Part shown: piece after piece, positions 17,910 to 24,131 of the stretch
Layout of the letters: each line of letters opens with the position of its first letter
Numbering within the stretch: position 1 is the stretch's first letter
Virus record (IMG/VR): IMGVR_UViG_3300046002_005615
Location: 1-24,131 of that record
Source of the DNA: a virus
Length of the DNA stretch: 24,131 nt
Reading direction: 5' to 3' (one strand)
Made by a program: the position numbers and the translations under genes
The notes under the pieces: model-generated
Told to the model about the DNA's origin: nothing
What the model saw: the letters and a program-made list of their open reading frames with translations, nothing else
The model's database searches: none

Positions 17910-19745
17910 TTACTTTGTTCTTTCTAGTTCTTTGGACTTTGATAACCAATGATTATAAACTAATTTTTTGAACTCATCGGAAATAATGTATTCTTCAAAT
18001 TTTTGTGATGACATTCCTGGAGGTGTGACCACTTTGAATGTGACTTCTCCTGTGAAATCTACTATATTTTTAGATTCCTTAATTTCAGTTTTGTTTTCAG
18101 ATAAAACGTAATTTTGTAGGGCTTGTTGTTGGTTACCGAATAAAATCGAACTTACCACAGGCTCTACCTTTGCCGCTGTGGTTGATTTTCCCTGTGTGGA
18201 TGTTACCCCGTAATTCTTCGCCTCTGTCTCTAACCTGTTCATGAAATCTTGGTATTGCTTAGCAATAAAACTATTACCACCAACTTGCCCTTTAGATTCC
18301 CCAAGTTTTTCGAGTGTTGATTTAGCATACCCTAATAAGTCCGACTTTATCCCCTTGCTTCCTGATTCTAGTTCAGCTAATGTTTCTTTAATAATTTTAT
18401 TAACATCTTCCCCTCCAACCGCTTTCTGAATTTTATCCTGTGCACTTGTAAAAATTTTTTCGAACGTATTTCTAAATGCTTCTGTGTCAGAACCTCTTTC
18501 AGACAGTGCTCCTGTTGTTATAGTTGCAGCTTTATTGATTGCATCAATATTATCCCTAACAAACCTAGCAGAAACGACACCATTATAATATGCTTTGTTT
18601 ATTGATTCGAGAGCTGCTTTGGCAGCATCAGAAGATTTTAACTGAGCCCTTGCAATATCTTCTACGGTTTTTGGTGACTCCTTTTGTTGTTTAATTAATT
18701 CATCAAATTCTTGTTGTGTTAGGTCAGATAATTTTTTCTCAACACCGCTGTCCATCTTGATTGTATACTCACCTTCAGTATTCATTGCACCCAAGTTGGC
18801 AATGTATTGTTTGTCTTCCTCTGAACCGAATTTAATGGAAGGTTTTATTTGAGAGAGTCTTTTATCTAATTCTTGAGCTGCAATCGATGTTTTGGCTAAA
18901 TTATCATAACTAATTCCAGTTTCTTTATGCAACTCCTTCATTGTAAGTATTCCTTGGGGACTTATCTTGAAGGTTTTTGTTTTCTCATCGAAATAAGAAA
19001 ACTGTTTGGTCATGTTAATCAAGGATTCTTGTAATGCTCCGGGGTCATTGATTGAAGCATTCATTAATGCAAATGGGTCTCCTAGTTGTCCAACCGCAAC
19101 TCCAAGTCTTTGTAATCCCGCCGCCATGTTAATTGCACCTTCGGGGTCTTGTACTTTGTTTGCAAATTCAAGTGCGTCACCCATGTTGAATTTTACCATA
19201 GCAGCTTGAGCTGCCATTTTGGTCATTCCTTGTACCCCATTTTGAAAATTAAACTTATTAAGGTCAGACATGTTCGTAAGAACAACACCCATAACACTTT
19301 TCGTATTGAGTCCCAAATTTTGAACATTAACCACCGCTTCACTCATTTGAGGTCCTATGAGAGACGCCTGATAACCTGCATCTGAAAAAGACTTTACCAA
19401 TGTTTTACTGTCTTCCCCTAAAACTTCGCTAGTTGCATATATACCTGAAACAATCTGCTCGTTCATTAATACATTTCTTTGGAGAGCGTCTGAAATTTTC
19501 TCCATTGTTTGAAATGTATCTCTTATACTACCCCCTAATCTTACTACTTTAGGTTCCGCTTCTGTAATCGCAGCCATTACAGCTGATATTCTTTGTCTAG
19601 ATTGTCCGAAAGTATTGTTCAGTTGTCTACCATACTCGTCCATGTTAGCAATTGCTTGCTTGAACTTGTCTGGGTCCAAGAGTTTGAACTGGTCTAAAAT
19701 ACTACTTAAATAATCTTTACTATTTTGTTGGTCAGGATTTTGCAT
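17910..19745 (-). CDS. Tail tape measure protein (gp29-like)
   Basis: This 611-residue, mostly helical protein has long Ala/Gln/Lys-rich stretches, for example QRISAVMAAITEAEPKVV and AAGLQRLGVAVGQLGD, with no enzyme motif. Its end is a more compact domain (FTGEVTFKVVTPPG, then FEEYIISDEFKKLVYNHW). T4's tape measure gp29 has about the same length (590), which would predict a tail near T4's 100 nm. The position after the tube and chaperone-type genes and before the LysM/hub genes is where tape measure genes lie in contractile phages. No obvious transmembrane segment is seen. The ATG at 19745 has an A/T-rich leader and no Shine-Dalgarno sequence. Confidence 0.78.
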   Translation of the reverse strand: MQNPDQQNSKDYLSSILDQFKLLDPDKFKQAIANMDEYGRQLNNTFGQSRQRISAVMAAITEAEPKVVRLGGSIRDTFQTMEKISDALQRNVLMNEQIVSGIYATSEVLGEDSKTLVKSFSDAGYQASLIGPQMSEAVVNVQNLGLNTKSVMGVVLTNMSDLNKFNFQNGVQGMTKMAAQAAMVKFNMGDALEFANKVQDPEGAINMAAGLQRLGVAVGQLGDPFALMNASINDPGALQESLINMTKQFSYFDEKTKTFKISPQGILTMKELHKETGISYDNLAKTSIAAQELDKRLSQIKPSIKFGSEEDKQYIANLGAMNTEGEYTIKMDSGVEKKLSDLTQQEFDELIKQQKESPKTVEDIARAQLKSSDAAKAALESINKAYYNGVVSARFVRDNIDAINKAATITTGALSERGSDTEAFRNTFEKIFTSAQDKIQKAVGGEDVNKIIKETLAELESGSKGIKSDLLGYAKSTLEKLGESKGQVGGNSFIAKQYQDFMNRLETEAKNYGVTSTQGKSTTAAKVEPVVSSILFGNQQQALQNYVLSENKTEIKESKNIVDFTGEVTFKVVTPPGMSSQKFEEYIISDEFKKLVYNHWLSKSKELERTK

Positions 19746-19783
19746 CCAAATTATTTTTTAATAAATAGAACAATGAATTGTTT

Positions 19784-19963
19784 TTAACTCTTATTGTTCA
19801 TTTCGAGCCACTTATCCAAAAGGTATTTACGGGCAAATATTGGCATCTGAATAAAGTCAGACCAACTAATTTTCATTAAGGTGTTTAGATAATAAAACTC
19901 ATCTAATTGTCCTTTTCTATAGTCCGAAGAAAGGGCGAAAAAATTCAACCCCAAAACCAACAT
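19784..19963 (-). CDS. Overlapping ORF, probable frameshift extension of the gp26-like protein (59 aa)
   Basis: This frame overlaps the last 47 bases of the gp26-like gene in the +1 (equally -2) frame and continues 133 bases beyond its stop codon. Read alone it has 59 codons from an ATG at 19963. The part after the overlap is protein-like: QLDEFYYLNTLMKISWSDFI, then QMPIFARKYLLDKWLE, a helical and aromatic pattern found in small tail assembly extensions. It fills an otherwise empty gap right before the tape measure gene, the usual site of a chaperone frameshift product (P2 E/E', lambda G/GT, Mu gp41). Its own ATG would add a hydrophobic start (MLVLGLNFFA) and has only an AGGAG 15 bases away. 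A frameshift at 19937-19943 would make a fusion of 293-294 residues instead. A true coding role is likely; the mode of expression is inferred. Confidence 0.68.
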   Translation of the reverse strand: MLVLGLNFFALSSDYRKGQLDEFYYLNTLMKISWSDFIQMPIFARKYLLDKWLEMNNKS

Positions 19964-20666
19964 TGACCGTTAGTTTTTCTCCTGATGGGGTTGTTACTTC
20001 TCTTTTCATTTCGAGTCTGGGTTCATTTTGGTCCAAAAATCTTCTTATGAATTTGGAATCCATTATAGGCATTATTTCAAGTGATTTTGCAATTTTTCCC
20101 TTGTCGGTCTCTCCGTCGAGTTCAACAATCTCTCTTCCTAATCTCCATGTTACACTTGGAACTACTCTTCCTTTTGGATAGTTTTCTTCAAACTTTCTTA
20201 ATTCCATTATCTCACCATACGTTAGGGGCCTCAACTTTACAGTTACCCCTGACTTCGGTAATGAAGTTAGAAAAGTTCCATCATCTTGTGGTTGTTCTCC
20301 TTTTGTAATATTCATTTCATCAAGCATAACTTGAGTTGAAAAAGGTTTCCCTGTTTTGGGGTCAGTCGCTGTTACATTCATTTCAGGACCGAATGAAGTG
20401 TTTCTTAAAAATACAAGTATAGCTTCTACGTCCCCTTCCAACAAATCTTCAATTTTTACATCAGGTTCATAGATTTTAGCCCTCAATAGATTACTTGTCA
20501 AATCAAGTCCCCCACCCATAAGGATGTTTTCATCAGATGCCGTAAGATAACCTACTTTAAGTGATTTCTTCTTGTTTTTATAAAACACACCTTGTGAAGG
20601 TAGTGGTACCACGTCATGTGGTAATGTTAAATTATTTTGTCCGTACTCTCTTGATTTGTCTTCCAT
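19917..20666 (-). CDS. Baseplate/tail assembly protein, gp26/gp51-type
   Basis: This 249-residue protein resembles the T4 gp26 baseplate family. Near the N-terminus it has LPHDVVPLPSQGVFYKNKKK, then KVGYLTASDENIL (about 15-50). The middle has KIEDLLEGDVEAILVFLRNTSFG and VKLRPLTYGEIMELRKFEENY, and the end is a beta-rich VNVGFGVEFF. In T4, gp26 and gp51 help assemble the central baseplate hub; at this locus, between tube and tape measure, the role may be that of a tail assembly chaperone. The ATG at 20666 lies 10 bases after a terminator stem and has no Shine-Dalgarno sequence. The last eight codons contain a TTT TTT CGC slip site, from which the +1/-2 frame stays open for 50 more codons. Confidence 0.8.
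   Translation of the reverse strand: MEDKSREYGQNNLTLPHDVVPLPSQGVFYKNKKKSLKVGYLTASDENILMGGGLDLTSNLLRAKIYEPDVKIEDLLEGDVEAILVFLRNTSFGPEMNVTATDPKTGKPFSTQVMLDEMNITKGEQPQDDGTFLTSLPKSGVTVKLRPLTYGEIMELRKFEENYPKGRVVPSVTWRLGREIVELDGETDKGKIAKSLEIMPIMDSKFIRRFLDQNEPRLEMKREVTTPSGEKLTVNVGFGVEFFRPFFGL
19937..19943 (-). promoter_or_regulatory. Candidate programmed ribosomal frameshift site (TTT TTT C)
   Basis: In the frame of the gp26-like gene the codons are TTT TTT CGC, six codons before the stop. A +1 slip of tRNA-Phe from UUU to UUC, helped by a slow CGC codon, or a -2 slip within the T run, both enter the downstream 50-codon frame. UUU-CGN is the known +1 site of influenza PA-X, and Mu uses a -2 shift at the equivalent tail locus. 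Confidence 0.5.
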
Positions 20667-20676
20667 ATAAAAAAAT

Positions 20677-20703
20677 AACCGTGAAGTTTATGTCTCCACG
20701 GTT
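20677..20703 (-). terminator. Intrinsic terminator after the tail tube gene
   Basis: A 7-bp stem (20677-20683 with 20697-20703) with a 13-base loop is followed on the minus strand by A and seven Ts (20669-20675). It lies 34 bases after the tube stop codon and ends 10 bases before the ATG of the gp26-like gene. It would lower expression of minor tail proteins relative to the abundant tube protein. Confidence 0.78.
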
Positions 20704-20737
20704 AAATATAAAAAGTTTTGATTTTTTATAAAGAGTA

Positions 20738-21226
20738 TTAGTAAACTAACACACATCTATCCATACGTAATTCCGCAGTAATGTCTGCCAAAGCGTCTGT
20801 CGAATATCCTAAAGCCCCAAAGTCAACACTTGTTAGGAATGTTCCGTAAAGAATCCACTTTTCAACAACAACTCCTGTTGGGTCCAACATCTCGAGGTCC
20901 ACATCTTTTTTATAACCTGCCGCATATCCCATACGACCTGTTACAGACTCCGCATGTAGACGCACCCACTCCATAAGAGCTTGAGATGCTGAAGGACCAA
21001 TTGGGTCTCTGAATTTAACTGAAATAGGGTCCCAATTGAATCTTCCTGCAACGAATGTTGAAGTATTCAAAAATTGAATTTCAGTACCTGCAATTTTGAT
21101 TGAAGGTCTTTTTGCGCTCTCCACGAACCATTCGTTGATACCCAAGCTTGAGGGGAATCTCAATATGAATCGATTCTGACGTTTCGGTTCATACGGTATC
21201 GGCATTTTCATTAGTAAATCAGCCAT
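20738..21226 (-). CDS. 19: Tail tube protein (gp19-like)
   Basis: This 162-residue protein is almost the same length as T4 gp19 (163). It shows the family pattern: N-terminal PYEPKRQNRFILRFP, SAKRPSIKIAGTEI, FNWDPISVKFRDPIGPSA, MGYAAGYKKDVDLEMLDPTGVVVEKWILYG, and the C-terminal SVDFGALGYSTDALADITAELRMDRCVLVY. Stacked hexamers of this protein make the inner tube through which DNA passes. It starts at ATG 21226 after a 97-base leader that carries a weak promoter candidate, and ends just before a terminator, so it may be transcribed at a high level by itself. A HAD-like gene separates it from the sheath gene, unlike T4, where gp18 and gp19 are adjacent. Confidence 0.93.
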   Translation of the reverse strand: MADLLMKMPIPYEPKRQNRFILRFPSSLGINEWFVESAKRPSIKIAGTEIQFLNTSTFVAGRFNWDPISVKFRDPIGPSASQALMEWVRLHAESVTGRMGYAAGYKKDVDLEMLDPTGVVVEKWILYGTFLTSVDFGALGYSTDALADITAELRMDRCVLVY

Positions 21227-21256
21227 GATATATTAGTTTTTTTTTGTTTCTTCGTT

Positions 21257-21283
21257 TATATAGTATAAATATAGTGAGTTCAA
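21257..21283 (-). promoter_or_regulatory. Weak promoter candidate for the tube gene
   Basis: On the minus strand TTGAAC (21278-21283) is followed after 15 bases by TATATA (21257-21262). The spacer is short, and the DNA is so AT-rich that chance is a real alternative. The long leader and the terminator after the tube gene make a separate promoter plausible. Confidence 0.25.
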
Positions 21284-21323
21284 AAATATTTCTATTGACT
21301 TTTTTTTATAAAACTATATTCAT

Positions 21324-22151
21324 TTATTTATATTCTTCTTTGCCTTTACCAGTAAAATAAGTTCTCACTTGGTCTTCTGGTTTACCTTTATAATGTTTTC
21401 TCATAACTTCTATATTCTTTAAATCGTCATCTGAAAACCCTATTGTAGGTTTCTTCGGTATAAAATTATTACTAACATCATTTTTAAGATAGGCTTTCTT
21501 ATTTAATTCATGTGCTAGTTGTTTTATGTGATTTACAAACTCGTCCATAGCCATGATTTTTAACTCTTCAGGACTTGCCGCTCCTTGGTCTTTCCCAAAA
21601 GTAACAGGGTGGTATCTGTTAATGTCCAAATATGTTTTAATCATTTCCTCATCAGACATTTCTTCTTCGTCGGTAAAATCTCTATATTTTCTTAAGTTCT
21701 TTATAAGTTGGTCTTTATCTATACCACCAAATCCATCAACAATATAATTGTAAACAGCTTGCTTAAGTGTCCTTGGATTATGTCCTCTTGCAGTTATTAT
21801 TGCAAAAACAGAACCATTATTAATAGCTTCTTTGAAGTCATCAAATGCCGGTCCTTTTTCGGCTTTCATTGCATCTATTAAAAATGTCTTGTCTCCTTCT
21901 GTTCTAAAATTTCTAAAAGCATTTTCAGCATAACCAACAATCGTATCACCATTATATTCTACAGGGCCCTTACCAATTTTTTCTCTGTACTTTGCAAAGT
22001 CAGTAGTGGACATACCTACCTCATCACCCATATCATTTTTTAGAACTATTTTTGTTGGCATGTGCACAATGTTGTCATCCCAATCGAAAGCGTAATATTT
22101 CATATCAGGAGTTCCCTGTTCCTCAAATCCTTCTTTGAACTCTTTTTCCAT
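21324..22151 (-). CDS. HAD-family phosphatase-like protein
   Basis: This protein has the HAD motifs. Motif I is YAFDWDDNIV (Asp23 as nucleophile, Asp25 as acid/base). Motif II is FAIITARGHN (Thr120). The acidic motif is IGFSDDDLKN (Asp241 to Asp243), with conserved lysines in the helices between. HAD enzymes mostly remove phosphate from nucleotides, sugars or polynucleotide ends; the substrate cannot be told from this sequence, though the DWDDN form is common in phage phosphatase and polynucleotide kinase-type proteins. No kinase P-loop is present. It has 275 residues from ATG 22151; an ATG at 22103 (codon 17) would place motif I at residue 7, as usual for the family, and is a good alternative start. 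It lies between the sheath and tube genes, an unexpected place for an enzyme. Confidence 0.8.
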   Translation of the reverse strand: MEKEFKEGFEEQGTPDMKYYAFDWDDNIVHMPTKIVLKNDMGDEVGMSTTDFAKYREKIGKGPVEYNGDTIVGYAENAFRNFRTEGDKTFLIDAMKAEKGPAFDDFKEAINNGSVFAIITARGHNPRTLKQAVYNYIVDGFGGIDKDQLIKNLRKYRDFTDEEEMSDEEMIKTYLDINRYHPVTFGKDQGAASPEELKIMAMDEFVNHIKQLAHELNKKAYLKNDVSNNFIPKKPTIGFSDDDLKNIEVMRKHYKGKPEDQVRTYFTGKGKEEYK

Positions 22152-22162
22152 TTTTGGCTAAA

Positions 22163-22180
22163 GGGGGGACAAGTCCCCCC
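22163..22180 (-). terminator. GC-rich hairpin after the sheath gene
   Basis: An 8-bp stem of six G-C pairs and two more pairs (22163-22170 with 22173-22180) closes a very short loop, six bases after the sheath stop codon. Only TTT follows on the minus strand, so it may be a weak terminator or an mRNA 3' stabiliser. It ends 11 bases before the HAD gene start. Confidence 0.55.
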
Positions 22181-22186
22181 ATTTTA

Positions 22187-24131
22187 TTAGATATTTTCAA
22201 ACGAAGCTCCTGTCGGTGTGATAAAGAATTCAATATCAATAAATTCTAGAGCTTTCGTAGGTTTAAGGTAAATTTTACCTGTGAGTGTGTTTCTATCCAA
22301 ATCTTCAGGAGAAGAAGATACCGTTACACGGAAGTCATAAAGACCTCTATCTCTTCTAATACCATCAAGAATAGGATTAACACTATCGAGGAATTGTTGT
22401 CTTACGATTTGGTCGTTTTGTTCAAACAACAATCTTACAGCAACAGCCGAAATTAACTTACGAGCCTGTAACAACAATCTTCTAACATTCAACCTATTAA
22501 GTGCTGAATCAGCGACTTGGAGAGTTTTGTTACCCCAAATTACGGTTCCTACATCAGAGAAAGTTGCGATTGGGTTGATTCTACCTTGGTATAACGTATC
22601 TCTATCCTCTTGTGTTAGTTTTTGTCTAGCTTTAATTGAGTTAACAAGACCTCTTGTATAACCCGCTGACGCGAACCATGGGAAAGAAATATTATCTGTT
22701 AGTGCCAAATTTCTAACGACCTCACCTGTTGGTGGTAAATAAATTTGTGTGTTGTTAACTGTATCTCTCACAAGAATCCATGGATAGTATGTTGCAGTGT
22801 AATTAGAATCAATTCCTGTATTATCTAAATTATCTACAGCTTCTTGAGAATAGATTACATCGAACTGACTTGTTCCGTCTGGAGTATACATTTGGTAGTC
22901 AGGTGTTGTAACAATATAAACAGAATCCGCTCTTTGGAATTGAATCATATCAATAGCTTCTTCACAAAGATTTGAGTTATTAACATAATCAATACTTGAT
23001 GTTGCAAATACGTTAATATTTGTTGCTTCAGGGTTTTGATATGTCAAGATACCCAACAAGTAAGCGTAGTAGTCAGTATTTGCGAAGTCACTTGTGTTAT
23101 TCTGTACAGTAATTCTCTTAAACAATCCGTCACCTGTCGCTGTTGGGTATTTTGAAGATGGTGATGCACCTGCCAAATAACCCGAAGAACCTAATTGGAA
23201 TCTATCTTGGTTAGTTCTGAACTCTCTGTATATATCCCATCCATCAAATCCACCAGCAAAACATACTGTGTACTTTCTGGAATAAATGAAATAATATGGA
23301 TTTTCTTGAGTGTCGGGGTCTGCTGTAAAGTCTGCGGTACCACATTCAAAAGCTGTTTCACCACTTGTTTGAAATGAGTTTGAAATTGTAACAACAGTAG
23401 CTCCAGAGTCCATGTGGAAACCCTTACTCAAATAATTGAAGTTTTCACCTGGTACTTCAAAAGATGAACTTACCCAGTTAGTAGGATTTTGTTTTCCTTT
23501 GTAAGAAAGGAAAGATTCATCGACACCATATTGTGAAGAGAAACCAAGATAACTTCTTCTTATGACATCTCCTGATGACTCAACAGTATTTGAACCTCCA
23601 GAGGATGTTCCGAAAGGAGGATTCATTATTGTTTCTCCAGGATAAAAATACTTTGTTTTGTACTTAATCATTGGTGAAGGATTATCTGTTGTTTCATATT
23701 CTCTTTGAACGTACCCGTAGAAACCACAAGGAAGAGCATCTATAGGTGCTCCGTCCGCCATTTCAACCATAATGTATTTAGAAATCAAAGCATATTCACC
23801 ATTGGAAGAACCAATCTTTTTAGCCACAAAGTTGTTAGAAAGAGGGTCCATATTACAATTTGTGAATTTCTCGATTACAACAGGATTATTATCTGTATCA
23901 AAAAATTGTCTAACCAACACATCAAATGTCATATTATTGAACGAAAGATTAGCTATCGAAACTTTAACTTCAAAATTTGCAGAATCACCGTCAGAAATAG
24001 ATATGAACTTAAATAAGTTATAAACTTTATTACCTCTCAATTCAGAAACCAAGAAAGGTGTTTCAGGTGATTGATATCTTTGAGATTTGTAAGCGATAGA
24101 AGAAGGGTCTTGAGACCTTGCTCCCGGTAAT
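22187..24131 (-). CDS. 18: Tail sheath protein, gp18-like (5' end outside window)
   Basis: The frame is open to the right window edge, so 647 residues are visible and the N-terminus is missing. Seen features fit T4-type sheath proteins: TPFLVSELRGNKVYNLFKFISISDGDSAN near the visible start, a variable middle with many Asn, Ser and Thr, then LTQEDRDTLYQGRINPIATF and the classic C-terminal region WGNKTLQ, NVRRLLLQARKLIS, YDFRVTVSSSPEDLD and EFIDIEFFITPTGASFENI. Sheath subunits surround the tube and contract during infection. A TTG inside the frame at 24052 could be mistaken for a start, but 26 in-frame codons lie upstream without a stop and read like sheath sequence (ARSQDPSSIAY). The gene is followed by a GC-rich hairpin. 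Confidence 0.92.
   Translation of the reverse strand, partial: LPGARSQDPSSIAYKSQRYQSPETPFLVSELRGNKVYNLFKFISISDGDSANFEVKVSIANLSFNNMTFDVLVRQFFDTDNNPVVIEKFTNCNMDPLSNNFVAKKIGSSNGEYALISKYIMVEMADGAPIDALPCGFYGYVQREYETTDNPSPMIKYKTKYFYPGETIMNPPFGTSSGGSNTVESSGDVIRRSYLGFSSQYGVDESFLSYKGKQNPTNWVSSSFEVPGENFNYLSKGFHMDSGATVVTISNSFQTSGETAFECGTADFTADPDTQENPYYFIYSRKYTVCFAGGFDGWDIYREFRTNQDRFQLGSSGYLAGASPSSKYPTATGDGLFKRITVQNNTSDFANTDYYAYLLGILTYQNPEATNINVFATSSIDYVNNSNLCEEAIDMIQFQRADSVYIVTTPDYQMYTPDGTSQFDVIYSQEAVDNLDNTGIDSNYTATYYPWILVRDTVNNTQIYLPPTGEVVRNLALTDNISFPWFASAGYTRGLVNSIKARQKLTQEDRDTLYQGRINPIATFSDVGTVIWGNKTLQVADSALNRLNVRRLLLQARKLISAVAVRLLFEQNDQIVRQQFLDSVNPILDGIRRDRGLYDFRVTVSSSPEDLDRNTLTGKIYLKPTKALEFIDIEFFITPTGASFENI

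Noticed and set aside
19760-19800. GAACAAT/ATTGTTC inverted repeat after the overlapping ORF
   Set aside because: The stem is short and AT-rich with a long loop and no T tract, so it is not a convincing terminator.
21325-21332. TATAAATA on the minus strand, identical to the T4 late promoter box, before the tube gene
   Set aside because: It overlaps the HAD stop region, is the only copy I found on this strand, and chance alone would give a few such 8-mers in DNA this AT-rich.
23191-23394. Minus-strand 67-codon ORF inside the sheath gene
   Set aside because: It is an alternative frame of the sheath gene with low-complexity residues and no protein-like pattern.
24052-24131. Sheath gene starting with TTG at 24052
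   Set aside because: The frame is open to the window edge and the upstream codons match sheath-like sequence, so the gene is partial rather than starting there.
1-24131. tRNA genes, CRISPR arrays, insertion sequences, integrase or attachment sites
   Set aside because: I looked for cloverleaf patterns, spaced direct repeats and transposase or integrase motifs and saw none.

Overview
This window looks like part of a T4-like contractile-tailed (myovirus) phage genome. All sixteen credible genes lie on the minus strand, so transcription runs from base 24131 down to base 1. The DNA is AT-rich and tightly packed; the longest gap without a gene is about 97 bases, so there is no gene-free stretch over 300 bases. 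Most start codons have an A/T-rich leader and no clear Shine-Dalgarno sequence. One baseplate protein carries an OmpA-like segment of the 'AS..' type common in Bacteroidota, and the hub carries an IPT/TIG-like domain. Together these suggest a phage of a Bacteroidota (FCB-group) host, but that is inference and no host gene is present.

Tail module (24131 to about 4928, in transcription order): tail sheath (cut by the window edge), a HAD-family phosphatase-like protein, tail tube (gp19-like), a gp26/gp51-type baseplate protein, a 59-codon ORF overlapping its 3' end in the +1/-2 frame, the tape measure protein, a 1699-residue baseplate protein with an OmpA-like segment, a small gp53/LysM-like protein, and a 2507-residue baseplate hub protein with Gly-Thr-Ser repeats and a TIG-like domain. 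The proteins are T4-like. The order sheath, tube, chaperone position, tape measure, LysM protein, hub resembles P2/Mu-type contractile tails rather than T4 itself.

Linker (4889 to 4013): a 74-residue unknown protein and a 219-residue protein with Pro/Ala-rich repeats and a coiled coil, closed by a strong terminator.

Replication and recombination module (3981 to 1): a consensus-like promoter drives a gp32-type single-strand binding protein. It is followed by a 97-residue unknown, a UvsX/RecA-type recombinase, a T4 RNase H-type flap/5' nuclease, a 150-residue unknown, and the N-terminus of a gp41/DnaB-type helicase (cut by the window edge). These are the core of a T4-type replisome.

Most notable points: (1) the short overlapping ORF sits exactly where tail chaperone frameshift products occur and has a UUU-UUU-CGC slip site; (2) several hairpins end 6 to 11 bases before start codons; (3) the gp32 homologue has no cysteines and ends like a bacterial SSB; (4) two very large baseplate proteins contain domains usually seen in cell-surface proteins.
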